A stretch of DNA of 41,793 bases, from the NCBI RefSeq assembly GCF_004342115.1, contig NZ_SMAC01000026.1, positions 1 through 41,793 on the forward strand, written 5' to 3'. This stretch comes from Mannheimia haemolytica (GTDB taxonomy: Bacteria > Pseudomonadota > Gammaproteobacteria > Enterobacterales > Pasteurellaceae). The position numbers were made by a program, and so were the translations under genes. The notes beneath the pieces are model-generated. The model was not told the DNA's origin, did not search any database, and saw only the letters and a list, made by a program, of their open reading frames with translations. Positions 1-8,673 of the stretch are shown piece after piece (within the stretch, counting starts at the first letter, position 1; each line of letters opens with the position of its first letter).

Positions 1-581
1 GCTACTTGTGAGATATGGCTAGCCGGCACAATTCTTGAACTTGCCGGAATCACATTCCCCAACCCTAAAACCGGCTCTTGCCACGCTTGCAAGCGGTTGA
101 TGGCATCGTTATTCACGCTGTCTAATCTGACTCCAAAGTCAAAGATATTGAGTGTTGAATAAAGTCGTTTCCAGCGTTTTCCATTTGCTGTCACAAATAG
201 GGTTACGCTATTATCTGCAGAAACTGTATCTGCAAAATCCGAAACGAAATACCCACCACCTTTATCGCTGCCAGTATGATACGCTTTAACAAATACAACC
301 TGGCGGTCTTTTACTGGCTCAAATTGGCGTAAATCAGCAATACTCTCAACTTGCCCAGCAATCATCTGCAATGCCTGCCAAAGTTGAGTATTATCATTAG
401 GATTAACTGCAATCCCAGCCTCATTCAATACAGTTATAATCTCATTCTGCATTGAGATAACGGAGTCTTGCACATTGTTCATATGTTCGGCTGTTACAAC
501 TGTGCCGTACTCTCCCGTTGCGGGATTACCGTCTTTAAATCGACCGTTATCAGTCGTAATAGGGTTCATCGTTTGTCTCAT
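1..581 (-). CDS. Tail fibre protein, N-terminal part (cut by window edge)
   Basis: About 193 codons are visible before the left window edge; there is no stop, so the gene continues outside. The start is the ATG at 581, directly after the TAA of the preceding gene (TAAATG), with a second in-frame ATG at 569. The start region reads MNPITTDNGRFKDGNPATGE and is followed by a segment with a KDRQVVFVKAY stretch and a GGGYF turn, as in N-termini of phage fibres that attach to the baseplate and lead into beta-helical parts. Its place after the gp48-like gene is where Mu carries its fibre gene S. The receptor-binding end cannot be judged here. Confidence 0.7.
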   Translation of the reverse strand, partial: MRQTMNPITTDNGRFKDGNPATGEYGTVVTAEHMNNVQDSVISMQNEIITVLNEAGIAVNPNDNTQLWQALQMIAGQVESIADLRQFEPVKDRQVVFVKAYHTGSDKGGGYFVSDFADTVSADNSVTLFVTANGKRWKRLYSTLNIFDFGVRLDSVNNDAINRLQAWQEPVLGLGNVIPASSRIVPASHISQV

Positions 582-1148
582 TTAGTTATTCCACGCTGTA
601 AAATCTCTTACCCAATAACGGGTAAATGCAGGTTTAATTTCGTCCAATAATAGTTTTAATGCTTGTGGCGTTTTAATCACAGGTGCAGGCAAATAAGGGT
701 CGGTGTTTTCGGCTCGGTTAAAATCGACAAAAAACATCCAAATCACATCTTTATCCCAAAGTCTATCGCCACAACGGTTAATACCGCATCTAAAGGGTTC
801 AGGCTCGTGGATTTTAAATTCGTAGCCTAGTGCTTTCGCTTGCTCCATTAAGTACGAAATCGACAACCCACCAAGCTGATTCAACTTCGCAATCACACGC
901 TCAATTCGGGTTTCAAGCAGTAGTGAGCTATTCGCCGTTAAGCCACAAACCCGCTCCCAATCATCAATAAAAATGCCTGTTGATACATCAACGGCATCGA
1001 TTAAAGTCTTGGCTCTCGCATCAATGCGGTCTAGCTCTCTCCCCTCAACTTCAAGGGATAACGCTAGCCATCTGCCGTTTGGGTCATACGATACAGGCGG
1101 TAATAAACCGCCCAATGCCTTGCCGTGTTTAGAGTTAATCGTTACCAT
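582..1148 (-). CDS. Baseplate/tail-end protein, DUF2313 family (Mu gp48-like)
   Basis: 188 residues. The start is the ATG at 1148, which overlaps the TGA of the upstream gene (TGATG), so translation is probably coupled. The sequence begins with a polar loop containing LLPPVSYDP, then helices with ERVCGL and RIERVIAKLNQLGGLS, as in the YmfQ/DUF2313 family of Mu-type phages. The family sits at the baseplate-fibre junction and follows the J-like gp47 gene in contractile-tail phages. A GINRCGDRLW segment near residue 130 may form the conserved C-terminal wing domain. No catalytic function is expected. Confidence 0.82.
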   Translation of the reverse strand: MVTINSKHGKALGGLLPPVSYDPNGRWLALSLEVEGRELDRIDARAKTLIDAVDVSTGIFIDDWERVCGLTANSSLLLETRIERVIAKLNQLGGLSISYLMEQAKALGYEFKIHEPEPFRCGINRCGDRLWDKDVIWMFFVDFNRAENTDPYLPAPVIKTPQALKLLLDEIKPAFTRYWVRDFTAWNN

Positions 1149-2209
1149 CACATCAACTCCACAGTTACATCACCCAATCTGAACCAGCCCATTTCACGGT
1201 AGGCATCAATCGTTTGGTTTCTGGTTGGCTGTACAATCTCACGATCTACTACGCCCACTAAATCACTAATTACTGCCTCAATTTGCGAAATAATTAAGGT
1301 GTCAGCAGGTTTGAGTGATAAAAAATAATTCTCTAAAGCGTTTTCGATTTCCGCTTTTACACCATCAAGCGTCGTATCCGTATCAAGTTGCACTTTGATG
1401 TTAAAATTGACCCGTTTTTCAACTGGCTTAAGTACATAAACCGATTTAGCCGTAACAGGGCGGACTTCATCAATATAAGCTTGAGTTGCTCGCACGATTT
1501 CATCACTTGGCACGGTATCACCTGAGGTGATTGCAATATCTACCGTACCCTCGCCACGCCGTAATGGATAAACAAACGCAGAGGTTACGCCATCAACGCT
1601 TTCTGCCCATTGGCGGAAGTCATTTTTATTCCCGCCTGACGGTGGTCGGCGAATCTGCTCTAATAACCGAGCAAGCAGTGTCGCATCACTTTCCACTTCT
1701 GTTCCGCCTGTTACATCAGGCAATAACAAGCAATCGCTTGATACGCCAGCAGGAGCAGCAGTCAGTTGTGCTTTACTTTCAGATTTAACATTGCTTGATG
1801 CCCCTGTTGCCATTGAAATCACTCGCACCGTTGCAGAGCCATCATCACCAATAACGTCCGAGCTTTTGGTTACATAAAAACGCTCGCCAAATTTAACTTG
1901 CAAGCCCTCATTGATTACTGAGCCAGCAGTACCAAAAACTTTCAACGAACCACTCGCATAGGTCGCATTTTTACGGTAAAGATTTCGCAATTTAGCGTGC
2001 ATTTCGAGGTATTCGGAGTCTGCCGTATCTGGGAAATACTGACGAACAATCCAGTTTTGGTGAGCATACAGCCCCACCACACAGCTTGCCAAAGCGGAGG
2101 CACGAACAAAATAATCCGAATCCACCTCAATATCAGCAGTTGGCTCTAAAGATTGAATATCTCGTAGAATTTCTCTTCTAACATCTTCAAGCGTTGGGAT
2201 TTGATACAT
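1148..2209 (-). CDS. Baseplate J-like protein (Mu gp47)
   Basis: 353 residues from the ATG at 2209; a GTG at 2221, directly after the gp46 stop, is a possible alternative start. This is the baseplate wedge J family. The N-terminus has EDVRREILRDIQ, the middle has the family-typical GGTEVESDATLLARLLEQIRRPP run and a GVTSAFVYP segment, and the C-terminus has PVTAKSVYVL followed by a long helix. It forms the outer baseplate with the gp46-like protein, as P2 gpJ does with gpW. The stop overlaps the next start (TGATG). It belongs to the third late operon. Confidence 0.9.
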   Translation of the reverse strand: MYQIPTLEDVRREILRDIQSLEPTADIEVDSDYFVRASALASCVVGLYAHQNWIVRQYFPDTADSEYLEMHAKLRNLYRKNATYASGSLKVFGTAGSVINEGLQVKFGERFYVTKSSDVIGDDGSATVRVISMATGASSNVKSESKAQLTAAPAGVSSDCLLLPDVTGGTEVESDATLLARLLEQIRRPPSGGNKNDFRQWAESVDGVTSAFVYPLRRGEGTVDIAITSGDTVPSDEIVRATQAYIDEVRPVTAKSVYVLKPVEKRVNFNIKVQLDTDTTLDGVKAEIENALENYFLSLKPADTLIISQIEAVISDLVGVVDREIVQPTRNQTIDAYREMGWFRLGDVTVELM

Positions 2210-2221
2210 TTTAAAAACCAC

Positions 2222-2572
2222 TTAAACCAGTTTTACAGGGTGTTTAAACTCAAATTTAACCCCACGATTATCAATAACGGAGATTAAAAGATTTAACGAG
2301 CCGTCTTTTGGCTGCTCGTGTGTCACCGTAATGCTTTTGGCTCGTCCGTCATCAATAATCGGCTGCAAAGCCTCTTCGGCGTACTGTTGGGCTAAAAGCC
2401 CTACGCGGCTTAAATCTTTTTCTCGCTGAATAAGATGGAGCAAAGAACCTACACGCCCATCTGCCCACCATGAGCCTTTTGGCGTTGTTAGTCTGATATA
2501 CACGGCATTTTGCAGTGTAGCTATGTTGTCACTTGTATAGTCCCGAGTGAGCGGGCTGATTTCTCTGTCCAT
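2222..2572 (-). CDS. Baseplate protein gp46 family
   Basis: 116 residues, Phage GP46 family, the Mu counterpart of the T4 gp25/P2 gpW baseplate wedge. Visible family features are the N-terminal RDYTSDN segment, TPKGSWWADGRVGSLLHLI in the middle and QPIIDDGRAKSI. It is the first gene of a new operon: an in-frame TAA lies 18 bases upstream and no other start fits, so the ATG at 2572 is firm. It lacks a convincing Shine-Dalgarno sequence, and the predicted transcript begins only about ten bases before the ATG. Confidence 0.88.
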   Translation of the reverse strand: MDREISPLTRDYTSDNIATLQNAVYIRLTTPKGSWWADGRVGSLLHLIQREKDLSRVGLLAQQYAEEALQPIIDDGRAKSITVTHEQPKDGSLNLLISVIDNRGVKFEFKHPVKLV

Positions 2573-2589
2573 ATTGCTATGGTAGAGAC

Positions 2590-2625
2590 ATTAAAGACAG
2601 GAGTAACGGGGAGAGACTTCCACAA
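2590..2625 (-). promoter_or_regulatory. Predicted late promoter of the gp46 operon
   Basis: On the minus strand TTGTGGAA (2618-2625) is followed after 4 bases by CTCCCC (2608-2613) and after 12 more by a -10-like TTTAAT (2590-2595). The same TTGTGGAA and CTCCCC blocks precede the protease I and endolysin operons. There is no -35 hexamer, as expected of activator-dependent Mu late promoters. Activation by the Mor/C-family protein at 22075-22506 is inferred. Confidence 0.6.
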
Positions 2626-2630
2626 ACAAC

Positions 2631-2673
2631 AAGCGGTTAGATTCTGCAAAAATTTTGCAAAAAATAACCGCTT
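2631..2673 (-). terminator. Inverted repeat after gp45, possible terminator built from uptake-signal-like arms
   Basis: AAGCGGTTA (2631-2639) and TAACCGCTT (2665-2673) form a 9-bp stem, with TGCAAAA and TTTTGCA pairing inside. The arms resemble the Pasteurellaceae uptake signal in inverted orientation, a common terminator design in this family. The T-tract on the minus strand is weak, so termination may be partial. Confidence 0.45.
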
Positions 2674-2680
2674 GAAATCA

Positions 2681-3331
2681 TCAGTTTGGTTTACCTCGCC
2701 CATCACTTTGATGAGTATGGTTTTTAAGGGATACCGTACCTGCAGTCACATCCCCACTTGTTTTAAAGCTACCACTGGTTTGGTTTACATTGCCGCTAAA
2801 ACTTGCCCCTTCTCCACCTTGCACCGCCATTCCGCCATTGCCGCTGATTTGCCCTTGTGAAACAAACTGCTGGTCGGTTTCTAGTTTCGGGGTGTTAAAA
2901 TTTGCTCCACCGCTTGCGGTAACGGAATATTGCTTGCATTTAATGTTAAAGCTATCGCACTCAATATCAATCACTCGCCCGTTTTTTAATATGATGGTTG
3001 AGCCACTCGAATCGTAAATTGCCACCTCTCCATCGTTGAGATTTTTGACTCGGAACGATCCGTTTTCAGTCGCCACAATAATACCGTGCGTGGTTTTACC
3101 ACCTAAGGGGATAACAACCGCTTGCGTGCCGGCAGGTGGCACGGAAGTGAAACCAAAATGCTGCATTAGCTCTAAATCTTGGATAGTTTCGTCCGCTAAA
3201 GCGGACACCTGTACCTGCTGAATATCACTGCCACTCTTGACTAAATTTAATACCCCTCTAAAAGCAGCACGCACGCTATCTTGCACACCTTTTGCCACCT
3301 CTTTAGTCTGTTTTGCTAATTTTCTCATCAT
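2681..3331 (-). CDS. Baseplate spike protein V (Mu gp45)
   Basis: 216 residues, Phage_base_V family. It forms the trimeric central spike that pierces the outer membrane. An OB-like domain with QVSALADETIQDLELMQHFG and GTQAVVIPLGG is followed by a Gly/Ser-rich beta-helical shaft. The tip has NHTHQSDGRGKP with an HTH (H-x-H) motif; in Mu gp45 an H-x-H cluster binds an iron ion at the needle tip. Two adjacent ATG codons open the frame and either could be used. It is the last gene of the second late operon, with an inverted repeat just after its stop. Confidence 0.9.
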   Translation of the reverse strand: MMRKLAKQTKEVAKGVQDSVRAAFRGVLNLVKSGSDIQQVQVSALADETIQDLELMQHFGFTSVPPAGTQAVVIPLGGKTTHGIIVATENGSFRVKNLNDGEVAIYDSSGSTIILKNGRVIDIECDSFNIKCKQYSVTASGGANFNTPKLETDQQFVSQGQISGNGGMAVQGGEGASFSGNVNQTSGSFKTSGDVTAGTVSLKNHTHQSDGRGKPN

Positions 3332-3332
3332 A

Positions 3333-4460
3333 TTATTTTCCCAACTCCCACGAGCCTACATATTCTACAGGCTCTTTTTTCTTACGTCCTTTTTTGCCTT
3401 TACGCTTGCGAGCCTCTTGTGCTTTAGCTTGATAAGCATCAGGTGTCCACACGCCATCCAGTTTTAACCGCAATTCGGTGGTTGTGCCACCCGTGCGAGA
3501 GAGTCGAAAACGTCGCCCCATTAAAAAGAAAATACCATCTAAATCATACTCCTCACATACCACGTGCACACGTTGCCCAGCTTGCCACAACGTGCCGTCT
3601 TTGGTTTTATGGTCAGGTACAATAATCGTGAGGTTAAATGACTCCAACTGCCAATCTGATACCTGTTTTTTCGCCTGTTTCATCAAGGCTTCGAGGTTCT
3701 CCACATCGCCCAGCACGATAGTTTTCGGTTTATAAAGCTCCATTTCCTCATTTTTATACACCCATTTAAAATCGTGCTTGGCATTATCAGAATCTTTGCC
3801 GTGTTTTTGAGCAAGAAAAGTGACCTCCGAATAGCTTTGCGACACATCATAAGAAAGTGTTGCATCAACAAAGTTATTTTTACGGCTATCCCCCGACTCT
3901 TTCACGCAATATAACGTGGCAACGGGCGGTTGAGCGTAATCCGCACCGCCGACAATTAACACGCCTTTGGGGTCAAACCAACAATGCAAACCTGCCGAGT
4001 TGGCACACCGCATAATCGCTTCCCACGCTGACTCGCCCACATCAATATCTACCTTGCTTAAGGTCGGGTTTTTCTCGGCTTTCAGTTGCACCTCTTTAAT
4101 CCCAAGAGGGGTTACAATTTTTTTAACAGCATCAAGCAAAGAGAGCCCTTGCACATTGGTAATCGGGGCAGAGCAATCCACCAAAATAGCGGCTTTATCA
4201 CGTCCATTTAGGCTAAACCCACGCCCGCTTTTGCTAATGGTGTGATGTGTGGTATCCACAATGCCAGTGAGCACCGTTTTGCCATTGATTTTAACTATTG
4301 CCGTTTTGCCCGAATAATTAGGTAAAACCTCTATATTGCTAGATTTACCCAACTCAAAATTAAAACTATCAGCAGGAATTAAAAAATCGCTGTCAATATC
4401 ATAACTTTTCCAGTTTTTATGCTGCGAGCCGTCAATCTCCACCACAATTTCATTTTCCAT
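3333..4460 (-). CDS. Baseplate hub protein P (Mu gp44, gpD/late control family)
   Basis: 375 residues from the ATG at 4460, which is preceded by GGGAGT. It is the hub protein of the gp44/gpD type: an N-terminal beta-barrel (VVEIDGSQHKNW, GKTAIVKINGKTVLTG), a middle part with the SLLDAVKKIVTPLGI helix, and a barrel containing GRRFRLSRTGGTTTELRLKL. The C-terminus is lysine-rich (KARKRKGKKGRKKKEP) before YVGSWELGK. It sits between N and V, matching the Mu order N-P-V, and links tail tube to spike. Confidence 0.88.
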   Translation of the reverse strand: MENEIVVEIDGSQHKNWKSYDIDSDFLIPADSFNFELGKSSNIEVLPNYSGKTAIVKINGKTVLTGIVDTTHHTISKSGRGFSLNGRDKAAILVDCSAPITNVQGLSLLDAVKKIVTPLGIKEVQLKAEKNPTLSKVDIDVGESAWEAIMRCANSAGLHCWFDPKGVLIVGGADYAQPPVATLYCVKESGDSRKNNFVDATLSYDVSQSYSEVTFLAQKHGKDSDNAKHDFKWVYKNEEMELYKPKTIVLGDVENLEALMKQAKKQVSDWQLESFNLTIIVPDHKTKDGTLWQAGQRVHVVCEEYDLDGIFFLMGRRFRLSRTGGTTTELRLKLDGVWTPDAYQAKAQEARKRKGKKGRKKKEPVEYVGSWELGK

Positions 4461-4462
4461 TT

Positions 4463-5755
4463 TTACTCCCAATAACAATTTAACAGCGTGCCTCGCTCAA
4501 TAAAGTTCGGCTGGCGAATATGCGGATTAAGGCGTAACAGCTCATCCGCCCGCTCGTAATCCCCATAAAAATAATGGGCTACTTTATGGATTGTGCCGCT
4601 ATCCATTACCATTCGCACGGTCAAAGGCGGTTTTTTATTAATTACCGCAAGCACAAGTACAGTAAATTGATGAGCTACATTACGGATACGATTAATCAAC
4701 TTTTCTGCGGTCTCGTAGATAGATTTTGTCTTATCACTCATTATGCCTTTTTGAGCGTGCTTTTGTTGCTCACGCAGTTTATTGATAATGTTTAACCAAT
4801 GTTCACGCACAATTTGGTTAATTAACTCTAAATCACCGATTAGCAGCTCTTCCTCTCGATCCTCAATCAGTTCTGTTAAAACTTTAGTGAGCTTAGTCGT
4901 GGCAATAAGGTCAAGCATAATACCAAGCTCAACCACATCAGAGCCAAGTAACTTAACCGTTTTTGAGCGGTTAAAGCCCTCATCTCTAGCCACTTTGCTC
5001 ACAATCGCCTGAATGTTATCTACCGCATCCGTAATATTGAGTAACTGAGATTTAAACGAGAGTGTCGTTAAATCAGCACGCCCCTGAATACCGCTATCCA
5101 CCATTTCTTTTAACTGGTGTAATGCCCCCGAACCATCTTTCAAATAGGTTCGTTGTGAGGTTGATGAGGCAATGCTGTATTTTTTCTTGTCTAAATCAAA
5201 CAAGTTACGCACCGCCTCAAATGAGGCAAATAATGCCCCCCAAAGCCCAAGCAAGCGAGATTTAAGATCAAACACCGCAACGCTATCCCAAAAACGCAAT
5301 CCATCATCAAATAGGTTTTCGAGATCAAGCAACAACCTATCAATTTTAGTAATCAGAGAATCTTCGATTGCAAAAATCGGCTGCATTTCGGTTGCCTCTT
5401 TAAAAGTCAAATCTAAGGCAACATAATTGATATTTTCGGCATCGGTATGTAGATTCGCCGAAACGAGTAACATATTCGGTAAACGCCCACGAATAGGATG
5501 GACTAATACATCAGCCCCTTTTTGCTGCAATACCGACAGTAAGCGGATATAGTCCGTGTAATAACTTGAGCCGAAAAAGACCGCTTGCAGCCGAATAGTT
5601 TGGGTGTTTAGCCCCATATCCTCTAAGTCAGCCCCATTCACAAAAGGGTAGGCGTGTTCAATCACCGCTCGCTCAAAGCTGTCATCTACCGCAAGCACAT
5701 CGAAACGCACACCTTTAAAACTTGCCTGCTGTATAGGCATTGTCCAACCGCTCAT
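4463..5755 (-). CDS. DNA circularisation/tail protein N (Mu gp43)
   Basis: 430 residues. The N-terminal 100 residues (MPIQQASFKGVRFDVLAVDD through VHPIRGRLPNMLLV) match the DNA_circ_N family, which in tailed phages is a baseplate/tail component despite its name. A charged helical middle is followed by a C-terminal LysM or tail-protein-X-like segment around HKVAHYFYGDYERADELLRL. The gene overlaps the tape-measure stop by one base and ends two bases before P, consistent with translational coupling in the tail operon. Confidence 0.87.
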   Translation of the reverse strand: MSGWTMPIQQASFKGVRFDVLAVDDSFERAVIEHAYPFVNGADLEDMGLNTQTIRLQAVFFGSSYYTDYIRLLSVLQQKGADVLVHPIRGRLPNMLLVSANLHTDAENINYVALDLTFKEATEMQPIFAIEDSLITKIDRLLLDLENLFDDGLRFWDSVAVFDLKSRLLGLWGALFASFEAVRNLFDLDKKKYSIASSTSQRTYLKDGSGALHQLKEMVDSGIQGRADLTTLSFKSQLLNITDAVDNIQAIVSKVARDEGFNRSKTVKLLGSDVVELGIMLDLIATTKLTKVLTELIEDREEELLIGDLELINQIVREHWLNIINKLREQQKHAQKGIMSDKTKSIYETAEKLINRIRNVAHQFTVLVLAVINKKPPLTVRMVMDSGTIHKVAHYFYGDYERADELLRLNPHIRQPNFIERGTLLNCYWE

Positions 5756-8034
5756 TACGCCATCCTCTTGTTAAAATTAAACTGATATTCAGCCACTTTT
5801 TCAGCCACCACCGAACCGTCCAACTCCACGGTGATTTGATTTGCAATCGTATGAGATTGCGAGGCAAGCCCTGCCTCAATACCGGCAGAAAGAGTTGCTC
5901 CGAATGCCTGAAAGTCGGCTTGGTAGGTGGATAGGGTTTGAGTAACCGAATCAACTTTAGGGCGTAACTCTTGTAAGCTCGGAATGGTACTTAAAACCCC
6001 TTGTACAGCTCCCATAGTATTGCCATTCTTTTGCTTAGCCTCATAAGCACTCACATCTTTCCGATATTGCTCAAGGGTTTCATTACTACGAAAAAACGAG
6101 TGGAAACGGCTACCTAAAATCTCTTTTTTATATTCGTACATTTGACGAGCTTGATAATTAGGGTCGTTTAATTGTGCTTTTCGCTCCTCACTCATCGGAG
6201 CTTGGTCTCCGTGTAGCATTGTGGCAACGCCCGCAACACTAGCAAATGAGCCTCCAACTGAAAGAAATTTACTAACTTTTCCTTTACTTCCAGTAGCTTT
6301 CGATGATTTATCAAATAAATCACCCATTCCACCATCATTTCCCTTTTTGCCAGTCAATAAATCCAGCACACTAGAGGCTGCTAATGCAGCCCCAAAGATT
6401 TTAACGGCATCAGTCGCTCCGCTAACAAACTGAGTTAAATTAGGGTATTGGTTAGCATAGCTCGTTAAATGTTCCGCTAAAGTACCCAACACACCGTTTA
6501 CTTTCTCAAAGTTCTCCATTTGGGCAAATTCGGTCGCATTCTTTAATGCCTCCACTTTGTGCGAATTAGTATCACGGATAACAGCGTGGGAGGTTTCAAC
6601 AGCCCCTTCACTATTCTGAATATCTTTTTGTACCTTTTCACCTAACTGAACATTATTCTTTATCCCCAGCAAAGCCATTAATGCTTGACGATCAGAAATA
6701 ATTTCTCCGATTGCAGTACCTTCAACCAAGTTGGTTAATTCATTGAATAAGCGTTTCTGATCTTCACCTTTAGCTGTTTTTAGTTTGGCTTGTAATTCTT
6801 GATAGCGTTTATCACTCCCGACAACATCATCCATAATAGACATAAAAGCCTGCAATGAATCTTGCCCTTTTCCCTTGTAATGCTCCATAGCTTTTGCAAA
6901 ATCAATCGCTTTGGTTTTGCCAGTTTTCGGATCTTTATATTCAATATTCTTAAAACGCTCATTAGTTTCTTTAGCAGTAATCTTACCCAACAGATTCACT
7001 AAATTATTACCAGCCTCGTTACTTGTACCGGCAGTGACACGAGCTTGCTGATTGGCAATTAAAAGACGCTCAAATCCCTCAATGCCGCTTAAGCCAGCTT
7101 GTTTTGCAGCGGCCATTTGTTGAGGCAACCAACTTGCCATATTTGCAAGCTCAAAGCTACCGGCTTGCCCAGCAGCAACTGCCATATCTAAGACTCGACC
7201 AATATCCTCTTCTTTAATCCCAAATTGTTGCATTGAGGAAATAGCAATTTGAGCCATATCATTTGCACTTGCCCCTGTTGCGACCGCACCTTTCTGCAAC
7301 GTTGGGAGTAAATTGAGAGCGGTTTCGGTAGAAACAGCACCTGAGGCAAGTAAAGCGTCTAGTGAGCTCAACGCTTCTTCTTTTGAGCCACCGCCTACAC
7401 TTACTGCTTTCTGTACGGCATCAAGTAACTCTCTTTTCCCATCAATACGCCCTTTCACATCACGATCTGAAAAGGCGGTATTCGCTACCATTGCAAGCTG
7501 TCTATCAAATTCCATTTGATTTCTTGCAGGCTGGCGAGCCATTGCTGCACCTGCAGCAATTCCAACCCCTGCACCCATCAACCCACGCCCAAAACTTCCA
7601 GCTTTATCCCCAAAACTCGTTTTCCCCAGTTCCGCATTCAATTCCTGCACACGTTTCTTTGTTGCCTCTGAAGCACGGCGTAGCTCATTTTGCGAGGCAA
7701 CACCTGAGCGTTTTAAGCGGTCATAGGCTGCACGAGTTTGTTCAATTTCACGTTGGATTGCATTTTCCGCCCGAACACCTAATGTTTCACGGGCTCGGCT
7801 CACATCGGCAGCCACTCGGCGGGCATTACGGTAACTCTGTTCTATTTTCCGATTTGAGCTTTCTGTAGCATTCGCTGCTTTCTGTGCTGCTTGCGTTTGA
7901 GCATTGCCACTTTGTTGTGCCGCTCGCTCTGTATTTTTAAAGGCTTTTTCGGTGGTTTTAGCGGCTTGGTTTAAAACTGGGGAGGCAGTATCTTTTGCCG
8001 TCAATTCCAGTTGCACTTTCATATTTTTTGCCAT
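5755..8034 (-). CDS. Tail tape measure protein (Mu gp42)
   Basis: 759 residues, TP901-type tape measure. Visible features are an Ala/Gln-rich coiled-coil N-terminus (residues about 15-140), a Gly/Ala-rich membrane-like stretch (GRGLMGAGVGIAAGAAMARQ, about 150-170), then the family core with FDRQLAMVANTAF and GTSNEAGNNLVNLLGKI. A second hydrophobic part lies near residue 560. The length sets tail length and the protein is probably ejected with DNA. It follows the gp41/gp41' chaperone genes, the usual order, but a strong terminator separates it from them. Confidence 0.93.
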   Translation of the reverse strand: MAKNMKVQLELTAKDTASPVLNQAAKTTEKAFKNTERAAQQSGNAQTQAAQKAANATESSNRKIEQSYRNARRVAADVSRARETLGVRAENAIQREIEQTRAAYDRLKRSGVASQNELRRASEATKKRVQELNAELGKTSFGDKAGSFGRGLMGAGVGIAAGAAMARQPARNQMEFDRQLAMVANTAFSDRDVKGRIDGKRELLDAVQKAVSVGGGSKEEALSSLDALLASGAVSTETALNLLPTLQKGAVATGASANDMAQIAISSMQQFGIKEEDIGRVLDMAVAAGQAGSFELANMASWLPQQMAAAKQAGLSGIEGFERLLIANQQARVTAGTSNEAGNNLVNLLGKITAKETNERFKNIEYKDPKTGKTKAIDFAKAMEHYKGKGQDSLQAFMSIMDDVVGSDKRYQELQAKLKTAKGEDQKRLFNELTNLVEGTAIGEIISDRQALMALLGIKNNVQLGEKVQKDIQNSEGAVETSHAVIRDTNSHKVEALKNATEFAQMENFEKVNGVLGTLAEHLTSYANQYPNLTQFVSGATDAVKIFGAALAASSVLDLLTGKKGNDGGMGDLFDKSSKATGSKGKVSKFLSVGGSFASVAGVATMLHGDQAPMSEERKAQLNDPNYQARQMYEYKKEILGSRFHSFFRSNETLEQYRKDVSAYEAKQKNGNTMGAVQGVLSTIPSLQELRPKVDSVTQTLSTYQADFQAFGATLSAGIEAGLASQSHTIANQITVELDGSVVAEKVAEYQFNFNKRMA

Positions 8035-8066
8035 TTTTAAAGTCTCTTTAAACTAATTTTAAAGTA

Positions 8067-8088
8067 CAAAAAAGGGGCTTTCGCCCCT
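8067..8088 (-). terminator. Rho-independent terminator between gp41' and tape measure
   Basis: Minus-strand hairpin AGGGGC-gaaa-GCCCCT (8073-8088) followed by TTTTTTGT. The stop codon of the gp41' frame (8087-8089) lies in the first arm. It stands inside the tail operon, so it probably lowers rather than abolishes transcription of the tape measure and baseplate genes. Confidence 0.75.
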
Positions 8089-8373
8089 ATTCAATTTTGC
8101 CACACCGAGTAAAGACATAGCTTTCGCGTTTCACTTCGCTATTCGCACCCATTGGGCTATGCGGTGTTTTTACGCCCTCACTCTCCAAGTAGCTCTCAAT
8201 CCACGCAAATACCTCAAGCAACGGCATTTGCCATACCTGCTCGGCGGTAATTGCAAATTTTGAGAGTAAAATCACCGCTTGTCGGTACTGCTTAAAGGCT
8301 TCTGCTACGCCAAATCGGGATTTGCCGGGCTTTCGCTCTCGCTTTGGCTCACCCCATTTTCTAACCGCTTTTT
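8087..8373 (-). CDS. Frameshift extension of the tail assembly chaperone (gp41')
   Basis: This frame has no good start of its own and is open from the slippery heptamer to the stop at 8087. A -1 slip on A AAA AAG joins codon 102 of gp41 to about 93 further residues, giving a product near 195 residues. After the shift the peptide has SRFGVAEAFKQYRQAVILLS and MPLLEVFAWIESYLESEG, like the C-terminal parts of the gpG-T type of tail chaperone. The extension would recruit the tape measure. The stop is buried in a terminator hairpin. Confidence 0.8.
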
Positions 8374-8673
8374 TCGGAGTGTGAGCGTTGCCTCAATCAA
8401 CTGCCAGTAGTCTTCGGGAGCTAAATTGTCAAATAAAAATTGAGCCGTCACATTACCTTGATAAATACCATCAAAGGTAACTTGCTGCGAAAGGTAAGCC
8501 ATATCGACCAAGGTTTGTTCACGCTTTGATAGGGCTTCCGAGTTTTCCTCAAACCCTAAATCCGCAATCATTTCTTGAGCCGTGCATTGACCGCCCATCG
8601 TCAGCAATCGCACCGTACAATCACGGCGAATTTTCCCGTTATATTCAATGCCAAAATTTAAAGTGATTTTCAT
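8305..8673 (-). CDS. Tail assembly chaperone (Mu gp41)
   Basis: 122 residues, Phage_tail family gp41. It starts at the ATG of TAATG, overlapping the stop of the tube gene. The sequence has FGIEYNGKIRRDCTVRLLTM at the N-terminus and FLFDNLAPEDYWQLIEATLT before a charged tail. Such proteins coat the tape measure during tail assembly and exist in a short form and a frameshifted long form; the slippery sequence at codons 101-102 supports this here. It lies just upstream of the tape measure, as expected. Confidence 0.87.
   Translation of the reverse strand: MKITLNFGIEYNGKIRRDCTVRLLTMGGQCTAQEMIADLGFEENSEALSKREQTLVDMAYLSQQVTFDGIYQGNVTAQFLFDNLAPEDYWQLIEATLTLRKKRLENGVSQSESESPANPDLA
8368..8374 (-). 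other. Programmed -1 ribosomal frameshift site
   Basis: The zero frame reads CGA AAA AAG CGG, so the heptamer is A AAA AAG, the same slippery sequence as in E. coli dnaX. After a -1 slip the frame stays open into the gp41' coding region. No strong downstream stem-loop could be confirmed by eye. Confidence 0.78.

Noticed and set aside
7362-7868. A 168-codon open frame on the plus strand opposite the tape measure gene
   Set aside because: It is antisense to a clear tape measure gene, has no ribosome site, and its His/Leu/Gln-rich composition is what the complement of an Ala-rich coiled coil gives.
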